This document shows positions 1 to 8,049 of a stretch of 64,000 nucleotides of DNA, piece by piece; positions within the stretch are counted from its first letter, which is position 1, and the number at the start of each line of letters is the position of its first letter. This stretch comes from CAVPDE01 sp964580575 (GTDB taxonomy: Bacteria; Desulfobacterota; DSM-4660; Desulfatiglandales; HGW-15). The translations under genes were made by a program, and so were the position numbers. The notes below the pieces were generated by a model that saw only the letters and a program-made list of their open reading frames with translations, searched no databases and was not told the origin of the DNA. The stretch is taken from the NCBI GenBank assembly GCA_964580575.1, contig CAZOLJ010000011.1, forward strand, positions 11,345 to 75,344, given 5' to 3'.

Positions 1-1
1 C

Positions 2-658
2 ATGAGCCTGGATCAGATCGAGGTTTCAGGAGATTTCCCCCTGGGAGAGGTTCAAGAAAAAACAAAGACTTTCGAGTTCTGCCTGGAACGCATTGACCGC
101 TATTTTGGAAAGGATAGCGGTCTTTCCTGTACGGTGGGGACATTTCCTGAACCGCACTCGCGCGACTACTGCTGGGGCGGATGCCCCGGAGCCCTCCAGG
201 AAGCAATGCACATATTCAGAGGCTTTGACCCGGATGTGGAACAGAAGATGAGGAAGGTGCGCTACGTCATCGGCAAAGGGGAGGGTCCCATTGCGGTGGC
301 TGAGGATGAAAGGGTGATGTTTGCCGGGAACTGCACCCGCTGGGAGGGTAGCATAGACGGGGAAAAGATCAAGATCGAGGGTGACTACAAAAAGACTCAA
401 GAGGTGGACACGAGGAAGACAAAGCCTAATGATATGCTGGGGAAAATGCTTGGCGCCCTCTGGAATTGCACCAGGAACAGGTCCTCTCGATATGTTTATG
501 CAAAGGGGTGTCCTGTGTCTGTGGCGGACCACGTCAACTATTTGTCTTCACTCGGGAAGATCAAGAACCCCAATTTTGATCCCCGGTTGGCCGTCGGTGC
601 GAGCCTGGGTTACTGGCAGATGCGATTTCACCGCCTCGTCAATCGCTTCCTGGGTTGA
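2..658 (+). CDS. DUF362-like protein, probable C-terminal part (5' end outside window)
   Basis: The frame is open from the window edge to the stop at 656-658 (218 residues), so the gene probably starts upstream and the ATG at base 2 need not be its start. Visible landmarks are a Cys-rich stretch near residues 42-65 containing SRDYCWGGCPGALQEA, a middle segment with FAGNCTRWEG, and a late YAKGCPVSVADHVNYL. From memory this resembles the C-terminal half of DUF362-type proteins of anaerobic deltaproteobacteria, but the diagnostic N-terminal domain is not in view. No catalytic role can be given. It converges on the next gene, whose stop lies about 14 bases away. Confidence 0.5.
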   Translation: MSLDQIEVSGDFPLGEVQEKTKTFEFCLERIDRYFGKDSGLSCTVGTFPEPHSRDYCWGGCPGALQEAMHIFRGFDPDVEQKMRKVRYVIGKGEGPIAVAEDERVMFAGNCTRWEGSIDGEKIKIEGDYKKTQEVDTRKTKPNDMLGKMLGALWNCTRNRSSRYVYAKGCPVSVADHVNYLSSLGKIKNPNFDPRLAVGASLGYWQMRFHRLVNRFLG

Positions 659-672
659 GTGCGAAAAAGATT

Positions 673-1752
673 TCAGCCGATGCGGATGTGTTTTCCGATC
701 CAATCGGGAAGCGAGCGCAGGTTGTAGTAGTCCGCCATGGTGTGATAGCAGGTGGAGGAGCAGTTCAAGAGACAGTTCTTCTTAACTTCCCCGAGTTTTT
801 CTTCCTCAAACTTCGGTTCCCAGATCCGGCCCCAGTCCTCCTCATAGGTGATCAGATCAAAACAGGGAGACAGGGTGCCGTCCGTGCGGATGAGGGCGCC
901 GTTGTGGCCAGCCCGGCAATCCCAGGGTTGCAGGCGTCCGCGCATGCGCAGTTTGAAATCCCTCAGATGAGGAATCGAATTGACCATGGGCCACCCTTCG
1001 CGCTGCTTCTCAACCAGCCAGTCCAGAAGCCGGTCCACTTCCTCCCATTCCTTGTCTGTGATGCTCAGCATATCGTCTTGATGACGGTAATGGTGCGTGT
1101 CCACGAAAGAGTGGGGGGGCTCATTCAGATGGTAGTCTGTCCCGATCCCGTTCTGGTGGGCGATCTCCGTCAGCATGCGGACATCCTTGAGATTGTTTCT
1201 GCAAATGTTGATGTTGAAGAAGACCAGGTAGCCATGTTCCTTTTGCCTCTCCACGAGGTGACGGAACTGAGGTTCTATGCTGAGGAGGGCTTTGGGAAGT
1301 CCCTTCCGAGGGGCGACACAGTCCACAGCCAGGTTGATTGCGGCGATTCCCGCTCTTCCGATTTCATCGATGAAGGGTTTGTCCAGCAGGTAGCCATTTG
1401 TGGGAAGATACATGAAAAATCCATTCTCAGAGCCATACCGGACCACTTCGAGGACAAAGTCCTTGCGAAGAAGAGGCTCCCCTCCCATCAGGGGAATGAC
1501 ACGGCAACCGAGAAATTTGAGCCAGTCCACCGCGCTCTTCGCCGTGTCCATGTCCATGCTGGGCACCCGCTTGTCCGTGTCGTTGTCATACTGGAAGCAG
1601 TAGTGGCAGTCTATGTTGCAGCGCCACTCGGTGAAGAGGTAGCAAAGAACCGGTCGGAATTCATTGGCGTGAACACGGGAGTTGAAATAAGGAATAGCCC
1701 AGCGGCGAAAGGCGCGGACGCCATTGATGGTCTTGTACTTTGTCGTCTGCAT
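673..1752 (-). CDS. Radical SAM protein with SPASM-like C-terminal cysteines
   Basis: 359 residues. The radical SAM cluster motif CNIDCHYC lies at residues 45-52 (C-x3-C-x2-C), followed by MGGEPLL, the usual SAM-contacting GGE motif, near residue 90. The C-terminal third carries CRAGHNGALIRTDGTLSPC and then CLLNCSSTC, the kind of Cys pattern that binds auxiliary 4Fe-4S clusters in SPASM or twitch domains. Such enzymes modify peptides or small molecules through a 5'-deoxyadenosyl radical. No precursor peptide is evident beside it, so the substrate is unknown. It stands alone behind a near-consensus promoter at 1823-1851. The annotated start gives the full family length. Alternative: an oxidoreductase-maturation or heme-modifying radical SAM enzyme. 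The family is sure, the function is not. Confidence 0.85.
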   Translation of the reverse strand: MQTTKYKTINGVRAFRRWAIPYFNSRVHANEFRPVLCYLFTEWRCNIDCHYCFQYDNDTDKRVPSMDMDTAKSAVDWLKFLGCRVIPLMGGEPLLRKDFVLEVVRYGSENGFFMYLPTNGYLLDKPFIDEIGRAGIAAINLAVDCVAPRKGLPKALLSIEPQFRHLVERQKEHGYLVFFNINICRNNLKDVRMLTEIAHQNGIGTDYHLNEPPHSFVDTHHYRHQDDMLSITDKEWEEVDRLLDWLVEKQREGWPMVNSIPHLRDFKLRMRGRLQPWDCRAGHNGALIRTDGTLSPCFDLITYEEDWGRIWEPKFEEEKLGEVKKNCLLNCSSTCYHTMADYYNLRSLPDWIGKHIRIG

Positions 1753-1822
1753 CCGGGTCGCCTCTTTTTACGAAAAGCGGAAAAAGGACCTCAACCGAAA
1801 TGCGCCTAATAGACCCTTAAGA

Positions 1823-1851
1823 ACTATAGAGGGCTGAGGCGTGGTTGTCAA
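1823..1851 (-). promoter_or_regulatory. Sigma-70 type promoter for the radical SAM gene
   Basis: Read on the minus strand, TTGACA (1846-1851) is followed after exactly 17 bases by TATAGT (1823-1828). It lies about 70 bases upstream of the radical SAM start codon. The match is seen directly; activity is inferred. Confidence 0.65.
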
Positions 1852-1926
1852 CCCTTTCGGCTGCGCGCCGTAGCTCCACCCTCTCAGCAGCGGCCCTGCT
1901 GCGAAGGAACGGCACACAGGGCATGC

Positions 1927-2886
1927 TCAGGGTTGACCCTGAGCCGTTCGAAGGGTCAACCGAGGCCGCTTTCCTGATAGGATGAGATCGAGATGGCGCA
2001 GCTGCTTTTCGGTGAGTGCGATTTTCTCTTCAAGGTCTTCGATGGCGAGGAGTTGGTGAGGTCTCACAGAGTGGGCGGGCAGGGCGGCAACCCTGAGCTG
2101 AAGCTCTTCCGTAAATCCGGCTAAGTGCCGAGCGAGATCTTCCCTCCTGGAGGGTAAGGTGGTCTCTGCTCTACGGATTTCTTTGACAAACTTTTCCACC
2201 TTCCCAAAATCCTTCTTGAAGCGAATCGGCTTTTCGGATGCATCCACCTGATTGGTTTGGGTGCAACTGTCGGCTCCTGCGGGCAGCACTTCGCTCACGG
2301 TGTCAAACACATTTTCCGGTGAGAGGCCGCCTGCAAGGAGCACGGGGGTTTTGCTTTGGAGAATAACGGTCTTCGCTCTTTCAAGGTCCGCTAACTTCCC
2401 GGTGATACCGACAAAACCCGCTACAGGTTCTTTACCCAGCCAGGTGTCGATCAGGAGGAAGTCACTGGCTTTCTCCAGTTCATGAACCAGGTCGAGGCAC
2501 GGGAAATCCGCCGCCAGACCTGCAGGAGGCACTGGGATGGAGCGCACGATCCCGATCTCCGGAAAAGAACTTCTGAACTTCTCTTGCAGGAGGATAAAAG
2601 GGCGCAAGTCAGCCGGATGACCCTGTGCATCGGTAAGGTTGTCACAGAAGTGGACAAAGTGGGGGCGGTAGTAATCCATTGCCCTGCAGAGGGTCTGCCA
2701 ATCACCAAAGAGCGGAATCAGGTTGCTGCGTGTTTCGGTTCGATCCGTGAGACGGATAACCTCACGGAGCTCCGGCTTTTTCCACTCTGAAGCAGAAAGA
2801 ATTACGCTGCCGATGCGATCGACCCCAAGGGAGATGCAGTTCTGAGCTTCTTCAGGGGTTTGGATTTCATAGATTTGAGCGAGCAT
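1927..2886 (-). CDS. TrpF-like (phosphoribosylanthranilate isomerase fold) protein with C-terminal extension
   Basis: 319 residues. Residues about 1-225 read as a TIM-barrel of the TrpF family: an early QTPEEAQNCISLGVDRIG segment, a central HFVHFCDNL strand, LLIDTWLG, and the late phosphate-binding LLAGGLSPENV. The normal KICG start with its catalytic cysteine is replaced by LAQIYEI, and a charged, probably coiled-coil tail of about 85 residues (many E, L, R) follows the barrel. True TrpF is about 200 residues and sits in a trp operon; there are no trp genes here. The protein may therefore catalyse a different reaction or none. The last residues are encoded by a palindromic repeat at 1931-1961. 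Family moderately sure, activity doubtful. Confidence 0.65.
   Translation of the reverse strand: MLAQIYEIQTPEEAQNCISLGVDRIGSVILSASEWKKPELREVIRLTDRTETRSNLIPLFGDWQTLCRAMDYYRPHFVHFCDNLTDAQGHPADLRPFILLQEKFRSSFPEIGIVRSIPVPPAGLAADFPCLDLVHELEKASDFLLIDTWLGKEPVAGFVGITGKLADLERAKTVILQSKTPVLLAGGLSPENVFDTVSEVLPAGADSCTQTNQVDASEKPIRFKKDFGKVEKFVKEIRRAETTLPSRREDLARHLAGFTEELQLRVAALPAHSVRPHQLLAIEDLEEKIALTEKQLRHLDLILSGKRPRLTLRTAQGQP
1931..1961. repeat. Palindromic repeat inside the 3' end of the TrpF-like gene
   Basis: GGTTGACCCT (1931-1940) is perfectly complementary to AGGGTCAACC (1952-1961) across an 11-base loop. The loop GAGCCGTTCGA resembles words of the palindromes at 9536-9688. It encodes the last residues of the TrpF-like protein. 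Confidence 0.6.
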
Positions 2887-2892
2887 GAGAAA

Positions 2893-3078
2893 AAGCGCCT
2901 AAAGTGTCTAAAATGCCTAAAGTTGAAAAGACAAAACCCACCACGAAAACACGAAATAACGAAAGCACGAAAGAAGAAGTTGAGCCTTTGTTTCTCCTTC
3001 AATCAGAAATCGGGAATACAATATCGCAAGCAGAGTTGGTTCGAGAACTGATTACTGCTCACTGTTTACTGATGACTG
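2893..3078. repeat. Intergenic patchwork of short word repeats
   Basis: Three word-like repeat tracts lie in this gap: variants of GCCTAAAGTGTCTAAAAT at about 2897-2925, CACGAAAACACGAAATAACG with further ACGAAAG units at 2942-2974, and CTGATTACTGCTCACTGTTT with ACTGATGACTGA at about 3047-3077. The last tract encodes the end of the phosphatase gene. No gene is seen between 2887 and 3058. Confidence 0.5.
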
Positions 3079-4045
3079 ACTTCACGACTTTCAAAACAAT
3101 GTCGTGGAGCTTGCCGTTTGTCGCAATGACCCCCTTGTTCTTTACCAGAGTCTTGCCTTGTGAGAAGTCCAGAGGCTTGCCGTTGAGATCCGTCACCTTG
3201 CCGCCCGCTTCCTCCACAAGGATGCAGCCTGCAGCGTGATCCCATATCTTCTCTACATAAGCTTTCATGGTTGGGAGGCGCAGGTACACGGTTCCATCTC
3301 CTCTGGCGAGGATGCCGTACTTGGCCTGGCTGTCCATCCGCAGGGGAGGTCGCTTCACTCCAAGCAGCTTTACGATTTCAACCATGTCATCATGAGAGGA
3401 GTGGGAGGATTCAAAGGATTCGCAAAAGAGCGCCTCCAAAGGGGTTGCGATGTCCGCGACTCTGATTTCTCTTTCTTCAGCCTGTTCGATCCCCCTGACG
3501 GCTGAACCCTGTCCGCGGACCGCCACGAAAAGCGACCCGCCCTGTCCCTGAAGAGAAACAAGGGGAAGACTGGGACACCCCAGGATGCCGAGGCGAACCT
3601 GACCGTCTTCAATAAGAGCCAGGGCAACCGCATATTGATCTCCCCGGAGAAAACCTTTGGTGCCGTCGATAGGGTCGAGGGTCCAAAAACGGCCTTTAGG
3701 ACCGCCTTCTGCATTGCCCCGGTCAATGGCAGCGAGGGTTTCGTTCTCCTTGAGTTGGGGAGTGATCATCCGCACATGCTTCAGCACGGCCTGTTTGAGC
3801 CTTGCGTTTTCAGGCTGCCGCACAAGCGCAGAGTCCTCTTCCCCCACGAGCGGAATATGGGGAAAGGTTGCGGAAAGATGGTCGCTCACCACGGCCTGCG
3901 CCCCGAAATCAGCCACGGTCACAGGGGATTTGTCCTCTTTGTCAATCACTCCACCTGCAAGGCGAGCGGCCTGCACAGCGCTGCAGAGCCTGCAGGCCTT
4001 TATCACAGCCTCCAGAGCCACACGACGTTCCAGTTCATAACTCAT
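3059..4045 (-). CDS. 3'(2'),5'-bisphosphate nucleotidase / inositol monophosphatase family (HAL2/CysQ type)
   Basis: 328 residues of the FIG/IMPase superfamily of Mg-dependent, Li-sensitive phosphatases. The metal-binding motif LDPIDGTKGF is near residue 125, preceded by LVGEED near residue 68, and the late WDHAAGCILVEEAGG carries the third metal-ligand aspartate. The GTKGF form and length point to the HAL2-like 3'-phosphoadenosine-5'-phosphate phosphatases rather than SuhB, which has GTxNF. PAP removal would fit an organism using sulfate-activation intermediates, but that is inference. The start at 4045 has GAGG about 8 bases upstream. It is divergent from the ATPase gene at 4174. Confidence 0.85.
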   Translation of the reverse strand: MSYELERRVALEAVIKACRLCSAVQAARLAGGVIDKEDKSPVTVADFGAQAVVSDHLSATFPHIPLVGEEDSALVRQPENARLKQAVLKHVRMITPQLKENETLAAIDRGNAEGGPKGRFWTLDPIDGTKGFLRGDQYAVALALIEDGQVRLGILGCPSLPLVSLQGQGGSLFVAVRGQGSAVRGIEQAEEREIRVADIATPLEALFCESFESSHSSHDDMVEIVKLLGVKRPPLRMDSQAKYGILARGDGTVYLRLPTMKAYVEKIWDHAAGCILVEEAGGKVTDLNGKPLDFSQGKTLVKNKGVIATNGKLHDIVLKVVKSVISKQ

Positions 4046-4173
4046 GATGTCGCCTCACTCGCTTCATTTTAGGATCTTGAGATCCGCTTTTTGTGCTATA
4101 CTTTTCTTAAAAGCAGCAGAGTGCAGTTCAGATAAAGCGTTTTAGTGACCAAGGAAATTTAGGAGATCTTGCG

Positions 4174-4884
4174 ATGCATCTCAAGGAAATAATGCTTCAT
4201 CCTGAGGAATATCCCACCTGGGACTACTATCCCTTCAATCACAAAATCTTTCATCTCACCAAGCGGATTGTGTTCAGCTCTCCAGTGACTTTTTTTGTGG
4301 GGGAGAATGGGAGCGGCAAATCCACCCTGATCAGGGCGATCGCGCACCGCTGCTACATTCACATTTGGCGCGACACCGACAGGGTGCACCTGGACGCGAA
4401 CCCCTATGAGGAGTTCCTCTACCGGTACATCTCTGCGGAGTGGAATGACGGAGAGGTGCCAGGATCTTTTTTCTCTTCTGATTTGTTCGCCCACTTTGCC
4501 CAGAACCTGGATGAGTGGGCGGCCTCTGACCCGGAGATGCTGCGTTACTTTGGAGGAAAGTCTCTGGTGGCCCAATCGCATGGCCAATCCCTCATGTCCT
4601 ATTTTCGAAGCCGCTACCAACTCCGTGGCCTTTACCTTCTCGACGAACCGGAGACGGCTCTTTCGCCCAAAACCCAGATTGACTTTGTAAGGCTCCTCAA
4701 GGAGATGGGAGAGCAAGGACATGCGCAGTTCATCATCGCGAGTCATTCTCCCATTCTCCTCGCGTGTCCCGGGGCGACGATCTACAGTTTCAACGAGATC
4801 CCTGTGAAGACGGTGAACTACGAAGACACGGAGCACTACAGGACCTACAAGGACTTCTTAAATCGCAGGGAGCAGTATCTGTGA
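4174..4884 (+). CDS. Small AAA/ABC-type ATPase
   Basis: 236 residues. Walker A GENGSGKST spans residues 43-51. An ABC-like signature region (YFGGKSLVAQSHGQSLMSYF) precedes Walker B YLLDEPETALSP near residue 155, and the switch histidine follows in IIASHSPIL. This layout is that of the compact predicted ATPases (COG3910 type) that are neither membrane transporters nor helicases. The substrate is unknown. AGGAG lies 8 bases before the ATG. The next gene begins 27 bases downstream on the same strand, so co-transcription with the NUDIX hydrolase is likely. Confidence 0.8.
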   Translation: MHLKEIMLHPEEYPTWDYYPFNHKIFHLTKRIVFSSPVTFFVGENGSGKSTLIRAIAHRCYIHIWRDTDRVHLDANPYEEFLYRYISAEWNDGEVPGSFFSSDLFAHFAQNLDEWAASDPEMLRYFGGKSLVAQSHGQSLMSYFRSRYQLRGLYLLDEPETALSPKTQIDFVRLLKEMGEQGHAQFIIASHSPILLACPGATIYSFNEIPVKTVNYEDTEHYRTYKDFLNRREQYL

Positions 4885-4911
4885 GATTGCCCTGAGATCC
4901 GGTGACACCTG

Positions 4912-5820
4912 ATGAGAAAGATCTCTGAAGAAGCGAGGCCGGCATCCACCGTTGTTCTCGTGCGGGCGCAGGTCACAGGGTTTCAGGTGTATCTCCTGAA
5001 GAGGAGCGGTCAGAGCGGATTCTTTCCCGGAAGCTATGTGTTTCCCGGAGGCACGGTCGCTTCTGAAGACCGGGATGCGGATCTGTGGCTGAGACACAGT
5101 GATCTCGATTTGCCCGGTGTGGAGAAAAGACTGGGTGGAACTCTCGCGGCGCCGGAAATGCTTGCTTACGGGGTGGCCGCCATTCGGGAAACCTTTGAAG
5201 AGGGTGGGGTGCTGCTTGCAAGCCGCGCCCAGGAAATCGACTTAGGCATGCAGGCGATATGTGAGACGCGAAAGGTGAAGAGGCTTTCTAAGGGCTGGTT
5301 CAGGGAGTGGGTCGTTTCCGGGCAGTGGCACCTGCAACTCTCGCGGTTGACTCCATGGACGCACTGGATCACGCCCGAAATGTTTAAGCCCCGCTTCAAC
5401 ACGCGCTTTTTTCTTGTGTTTGTCCCTCTGGACCAGGAGTGCAGTCCTGACAAAGAGGAGACCACCCACGGAATCTGGGTCACGCCGGAGCAAGGTCTTG
5501 AGGCTAACCTCAGAGGAGAGATTCCTCTCAGCCCTCCCACCCTGGTGACGCTTCACGAATTGCTCCAGCACAATACGCTGAAGGAGCTCCAGGACGAGGT
5601 CAGCAGGCGCGGGTGGGGTGACCCGAGGCTGCCCCGTGTCATTGCCGTGGAGAAAGGAGTCATGATCCTCGAACCCTGGGACCCTATGATCCAAGAAAAG
5701 GAGGTGACATTCGATCTCGCCACCTTGAAGAAGCTTGTCCTGCCTGTGGGAGAACCCTTTTCCAGGTTATGGCTCTACGAAGGAATCTGGAGACCTGTAC
5801 GTATTTACCCCCTCCCCTAA
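4912..5820 (+). CDS. NUDIX hydrolase, NUDT19-like
   Basis: 302 residues. The N-terminal NUDIX strand motif GSYVFPGGTV is near residue 40 and the catalytic RETFEEGGVLL near residue 93. The roughly 40-residue spacer between the two parts is typical of the larger NUDT19/CoA-diphosphatase-like branch, whose members cleave CoA esters or related nucleoside diphosphates. Substrate here is inferred only. A C-terminal region of about 150 residues with HELLQHNT and ILEPWDP is also as in that branch. The final codons and the stop (5818-5820) lie in an intergenic C-rich repeat, so the natural C-terminus has probably been altered by repeat insertion. Confidence 0.8.
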   Translation: MRKISEEARPASTVVLVRAQVTGFQVYLLKRSGQSGFFPGSYVFPGGTVASEDRDADLWLRHSDLDLPGVEKRLGGTLAAPEMLAYGVAAIRETFEEGGVLLASRAQEIDLGMQAICETRKVKRLSKGWFREWVVSGQWHLQLSRLTPWTHWITPEMFKPRFNTRFFLVFVPLDQECSPDKEETTHGIWVTPEQGLEANLRGEIPLSPPTLVTLHELLQHNTLKELQDEVSRRGWGDPRLPRVIAVEKGVMILEPWDPMIQEKEVTFDLATLKKLVLPVGEPFSRLWLYEGIWRPVRIYPLP

Positions 5821-5951
5821 CCCCTCCCACCGAGGGAGGGGAATTCTGAGCTGCGGATCACAGGTTCCTCCCCTTGACGCGCAGCGCGGGTGCTTGCGCC
5901 GCGTGTGGGGGAGGTTCACCCGCCTTGGGCGGGCGAGGTGGGGGTGAGGGA
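5807..5951. repeat. C/G-rich palindromic intergenic repeat, copy 1
   Basis: CCCCTCCC blocks at 5809-5829 are complementary to GAGGGAGGGG at 5832-5841, and a second part with CACCCGCCTTGGGCGGGCGA and GGTGGGGGTGAGGG follows at 5917-5950. Members of the same family are at 15854, 18951, 22181, 54744 and 58499. It supplies the stop codon of the NUDIX gene. Confidence 0.65.
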
Positions 5952-5952
5952 C

Positions 5953-7815
5953 CTAACTTACTGCTATTCCCAAACGCTTGAGCGTCTTGGGAGTAGGAAT
6001 CCCGTTGTGATCGTAGCCGCGCTTCTTGTAGTACTTGGATCTCAGCTTTTCGATGGGCACGGTGCGTGCTTTAGGATCTGATTTGCGGCCTTCCCTCAAC
6101 AAACGGTCCGGCAAGGTGTCGTGCAAGCGCCAGATTCCTTCCCGTGTGTTCATGTAGCGTTCCAACACCGTGATCCGATCACCGGCTTCAAGGTATTCCC
6201 AGCGGGACATCTTAATGCCTGTCACCGCTGACCAGAAATCCCTATAGAGGGTGTAATCAATGAGGGGAATCGCCACCTGGGGCAGCTCCTGCATTAAAAG
6301 GGCGAGGGCAAAGGATGGCGTGTACTTGGTGAGCGGAGACTCCAACAGATAGGGGAAAAGCGTGAACAGACAGGTTTGGAGAGAGTTGACACAGTTGTCT
6401 AGGTTTTCGAAAAACCTGACGTAATCGGCTTTGGAGCGCGCTGCATAGGGCCGGAGCAATCCGAGGAAGACTTCCTGGGCAACCAGGAACGCGGACAGGT
6501 GACAGCCCCCACGGTTAGCCACCGCGTAGGCCAGGCCGTGGCCGAAAGAACCTCGCGGGTCGTACCCGGCGATTTCAAGGCCCTTCACGTGCATGGCAAA
6601 GGATGTTCCTCCGTACTTCTCGGACAGCGCTCTGCTGCCCTGGGCCATCTCCGCGCCGAACCCCTTTTTTTGAGCGATGTGGAGGAGCGCTTGGGATACC
6701 CCGTCAGGTGAGCCAAACTTCAGATCGCTATGGACCATGCCTCTTTGAGCCGCTTCCATGACCCAGGCCAGGGTCCCGCCTGCGGAGATGGTATCCATTC
6801 CCATCCTGCCGCAGATTCTGTTCCACTCTGCGATTTTCTCGATATCGAAAATTCCAAGATTGGACCCCAACAGGGTTACAGTTTCATATTCAGGGGCCGG
6901 GAGTTCCTCTCCTCCGAACTTCCCTTTCTTTCCGCAAAGGATGGTGCAGGGCTTGCACGTGTGGTGGCTTGTATCGTGGTGTTTTCTTGTTTCTTCCCCG
7001 CTGATCTGAAGAGCTTCTGCATGGGTACCGTCACTGAAGTTGTTGACAGGAAGGATATTGCCTTTCACGCTCAACGCGACATTTGCAGGCGTCCCGAGAC
7101 TGCGGTAGAGGCTTCCGGTGATTCCATTTTGATTGATGTACGCCGTAGCCTTTTTCTTCAATCGGTCAAAGGCCGGTTGGACCACCGGGATGATCTTGTA
7201 CGCCCCTCCCAGAGCGACAATGGCCTTGAGGTTCTTGGAACCCATCACCGCTCCCATGCCTCCTCGGCCCAGAAAGCGGTCTCCAGTGGCAATGTTGGCA
7301 AAGCGAACAAGATTTTCACCCGCAGGACCAATGACAAGCATGCCTGCCCGCTTTTCATCCAGTTTAGCCTGGGTTTCGGCGGTATCGAGCCCCCAGAGTT
7401 CCCCGGCATCCCTGAACTCCACGCCTTCGGAATTGACCAGCAGATAGGTCGGTTTGACCGCCTTGCCGCGGACGAGCAAACCATCCCAGCCTGCGGTCTT
7501 GAGAGCCATACCGAAAGGTCCGCCGCAGGAGGAGGCCACCATGATCCCGGTGAGAGGCGATTTGGTGACGGCAGCAAAACGGCCTGAGCAGGGGGCGCCT
7601 GTGCCCATGAGCACGCCGGGCATGAAGGCAAGGATGCTTTCATCTCCCAGCGGATCTGCGCCGGGCTGCAGCCGATCGTAGAGAAGCTTCAAACCTAGGC
7701 CTTTGCCCCCAAGATACAACCTGCGTTCCCGTGGCTTCACCTCATAGATGTCCACCTTGCTTCGGCTGAGGTCGACTTCCAAGATCCTGTTGCTGGTTCC
7801 GATGATCTCTTTCAT
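5953..7815 (-). CDS. aor: Aldehyde:ferredoxin oxidoreductase (tungstopterin enzyme)
   Basis: 620 residues, the normal AOR length. The N-terminal domain begins NRILEVDLSRSKVDIYEV and contains LGGKGLGLKLLYD. The GRGGMGAVMGSKNLKAI segment near residue 185 is the pterin-binding signature, and CKPCTILCG near residue 285 supplies three of the four 4Fe-4S cysteines, with the fourth expected near NLDNCVNSLQTC. Such cytoplasmic enzymes interconvert aldehydes and carboxylates with ferredoxin, and in anaerobes they oxidise aldehydes from amino acid or aromatic breakdown. It is a single gene with AAGGGA upstream of the ATG, and no molybdopterin or ferredoxin gene is adjacent. The family is certain, the aldehyde unknown. 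Confidence 0.93.
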   Translation of the reverse strand: MKEIIGTSNRILEVDLSRSKVDIYEVKPRERRLYLGGKGLGLKLLYDRLQPGADPLGDESILAFMPGVLMGTGAPCSGRFAAVTKSPLTGIMVASSCGGPFGMALKTAGWDGLLVRGKAVKPTYLLVNSEGVEFRDAGELWGLDTAETQAKLDEKRAGMLVIGPAGENLVRFANIATGDRFLGRGGMGAVMGSKNLKAIVALGGAYKIIPVVQPAFDRLKKKATAYINQNGITGSLYRSLGTPANVALSVKGNILPVNNFSDGTHAEALQISGEETRKHHDTSHHTCKPCTILCGKKGKFGGEELPAPEYETVTLLGSNLGIFDIEKIAEWNRICGRMGMDTISAGGTLAWVMEAAQRGMVHSDLKFGSPDGVSQALLHIAQKKGFGAEMAQGSRALSEKYGGTSFAMHVKGLEIAGYDPRGSFGHGLAYAVANRGGCHLSAFLVAQEVFLGLLRPYAARSKADYVRFFENLDNCVNSLQTCLFTLFPYLLESPLTKYTPSFALALLMQELPQVAIPLIDYTLYRDFWSAVTGIKMSRWEYLEAGDRITVLERYMNTREGIWRLHDTLPDRLLREGRKSDPKARTVPIEKLRSKYYKKRGYDHNGIPTPKTLKRLGIAVS

Positions 7816-7920
7816 GGTGGGTCCCTTGCTATTCCCCAGATCCTCGTTTGCAAATGGGGGATGAGAAACCTATCGAGGACGCATTATAGCAACTCCAAAG
7901 GATTCTGCAATGCTCAACGG

Positions 7921-7952
7921 CGTCACGGATCATTCACGTCACGGATCATTCA
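7921..7952. repeat. Perfect 16-bp tandem repeat, operator candidate
   Basis: CGTCACGGATCATTCA occurs at 7921-7936 and again, identically, at 7937-7952. The second copy ends exactly where the -35 box TTGACC begins. Two adjacent identical sites upstream of a promoter suggest binding by a regulator, possibly metal-responsive given the downstream cation transporter. Regulation is inference. Confidence 0.6.
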
Positions 7953-7981
7953 TTGACCGCAAGACTCTCTTTAGCTATAGT
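7953..7981 (+). promoter_or_regulatory. Sigma-70 type promoter of the cation-efflux gene
   Basis: TTGACC (7953-7958), 17-base spacer, TATAGT (7976-7981). The predicted RNA would start near 7988, leaving a leader of about 60 bases before the ATG at 8050. Confidence 0.65.
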
Positions 7982-8049
7982 GAAGCCCTTTTTGCATGCT
8001 GGGGAGAATGGGATCGGATTTTCGGTCGCGGTTCGCTAGGGGTAATGCG

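Noticed and set aside
655..1809. A 384-codon open frame on the plus strand opposite the radical SAM gene
   Set aside because: The minus-strand frame has the complete CxxxCxxC motif and promoter; the opposite frame shows no domain.
7996..8049. Upstream start of the cation-efflux gene at 7996
   Set aside because: It would lie about 8 bases from the predicted transcript start without a ribosome site; the ATG at 8050 has AGGGG and fits the family start.
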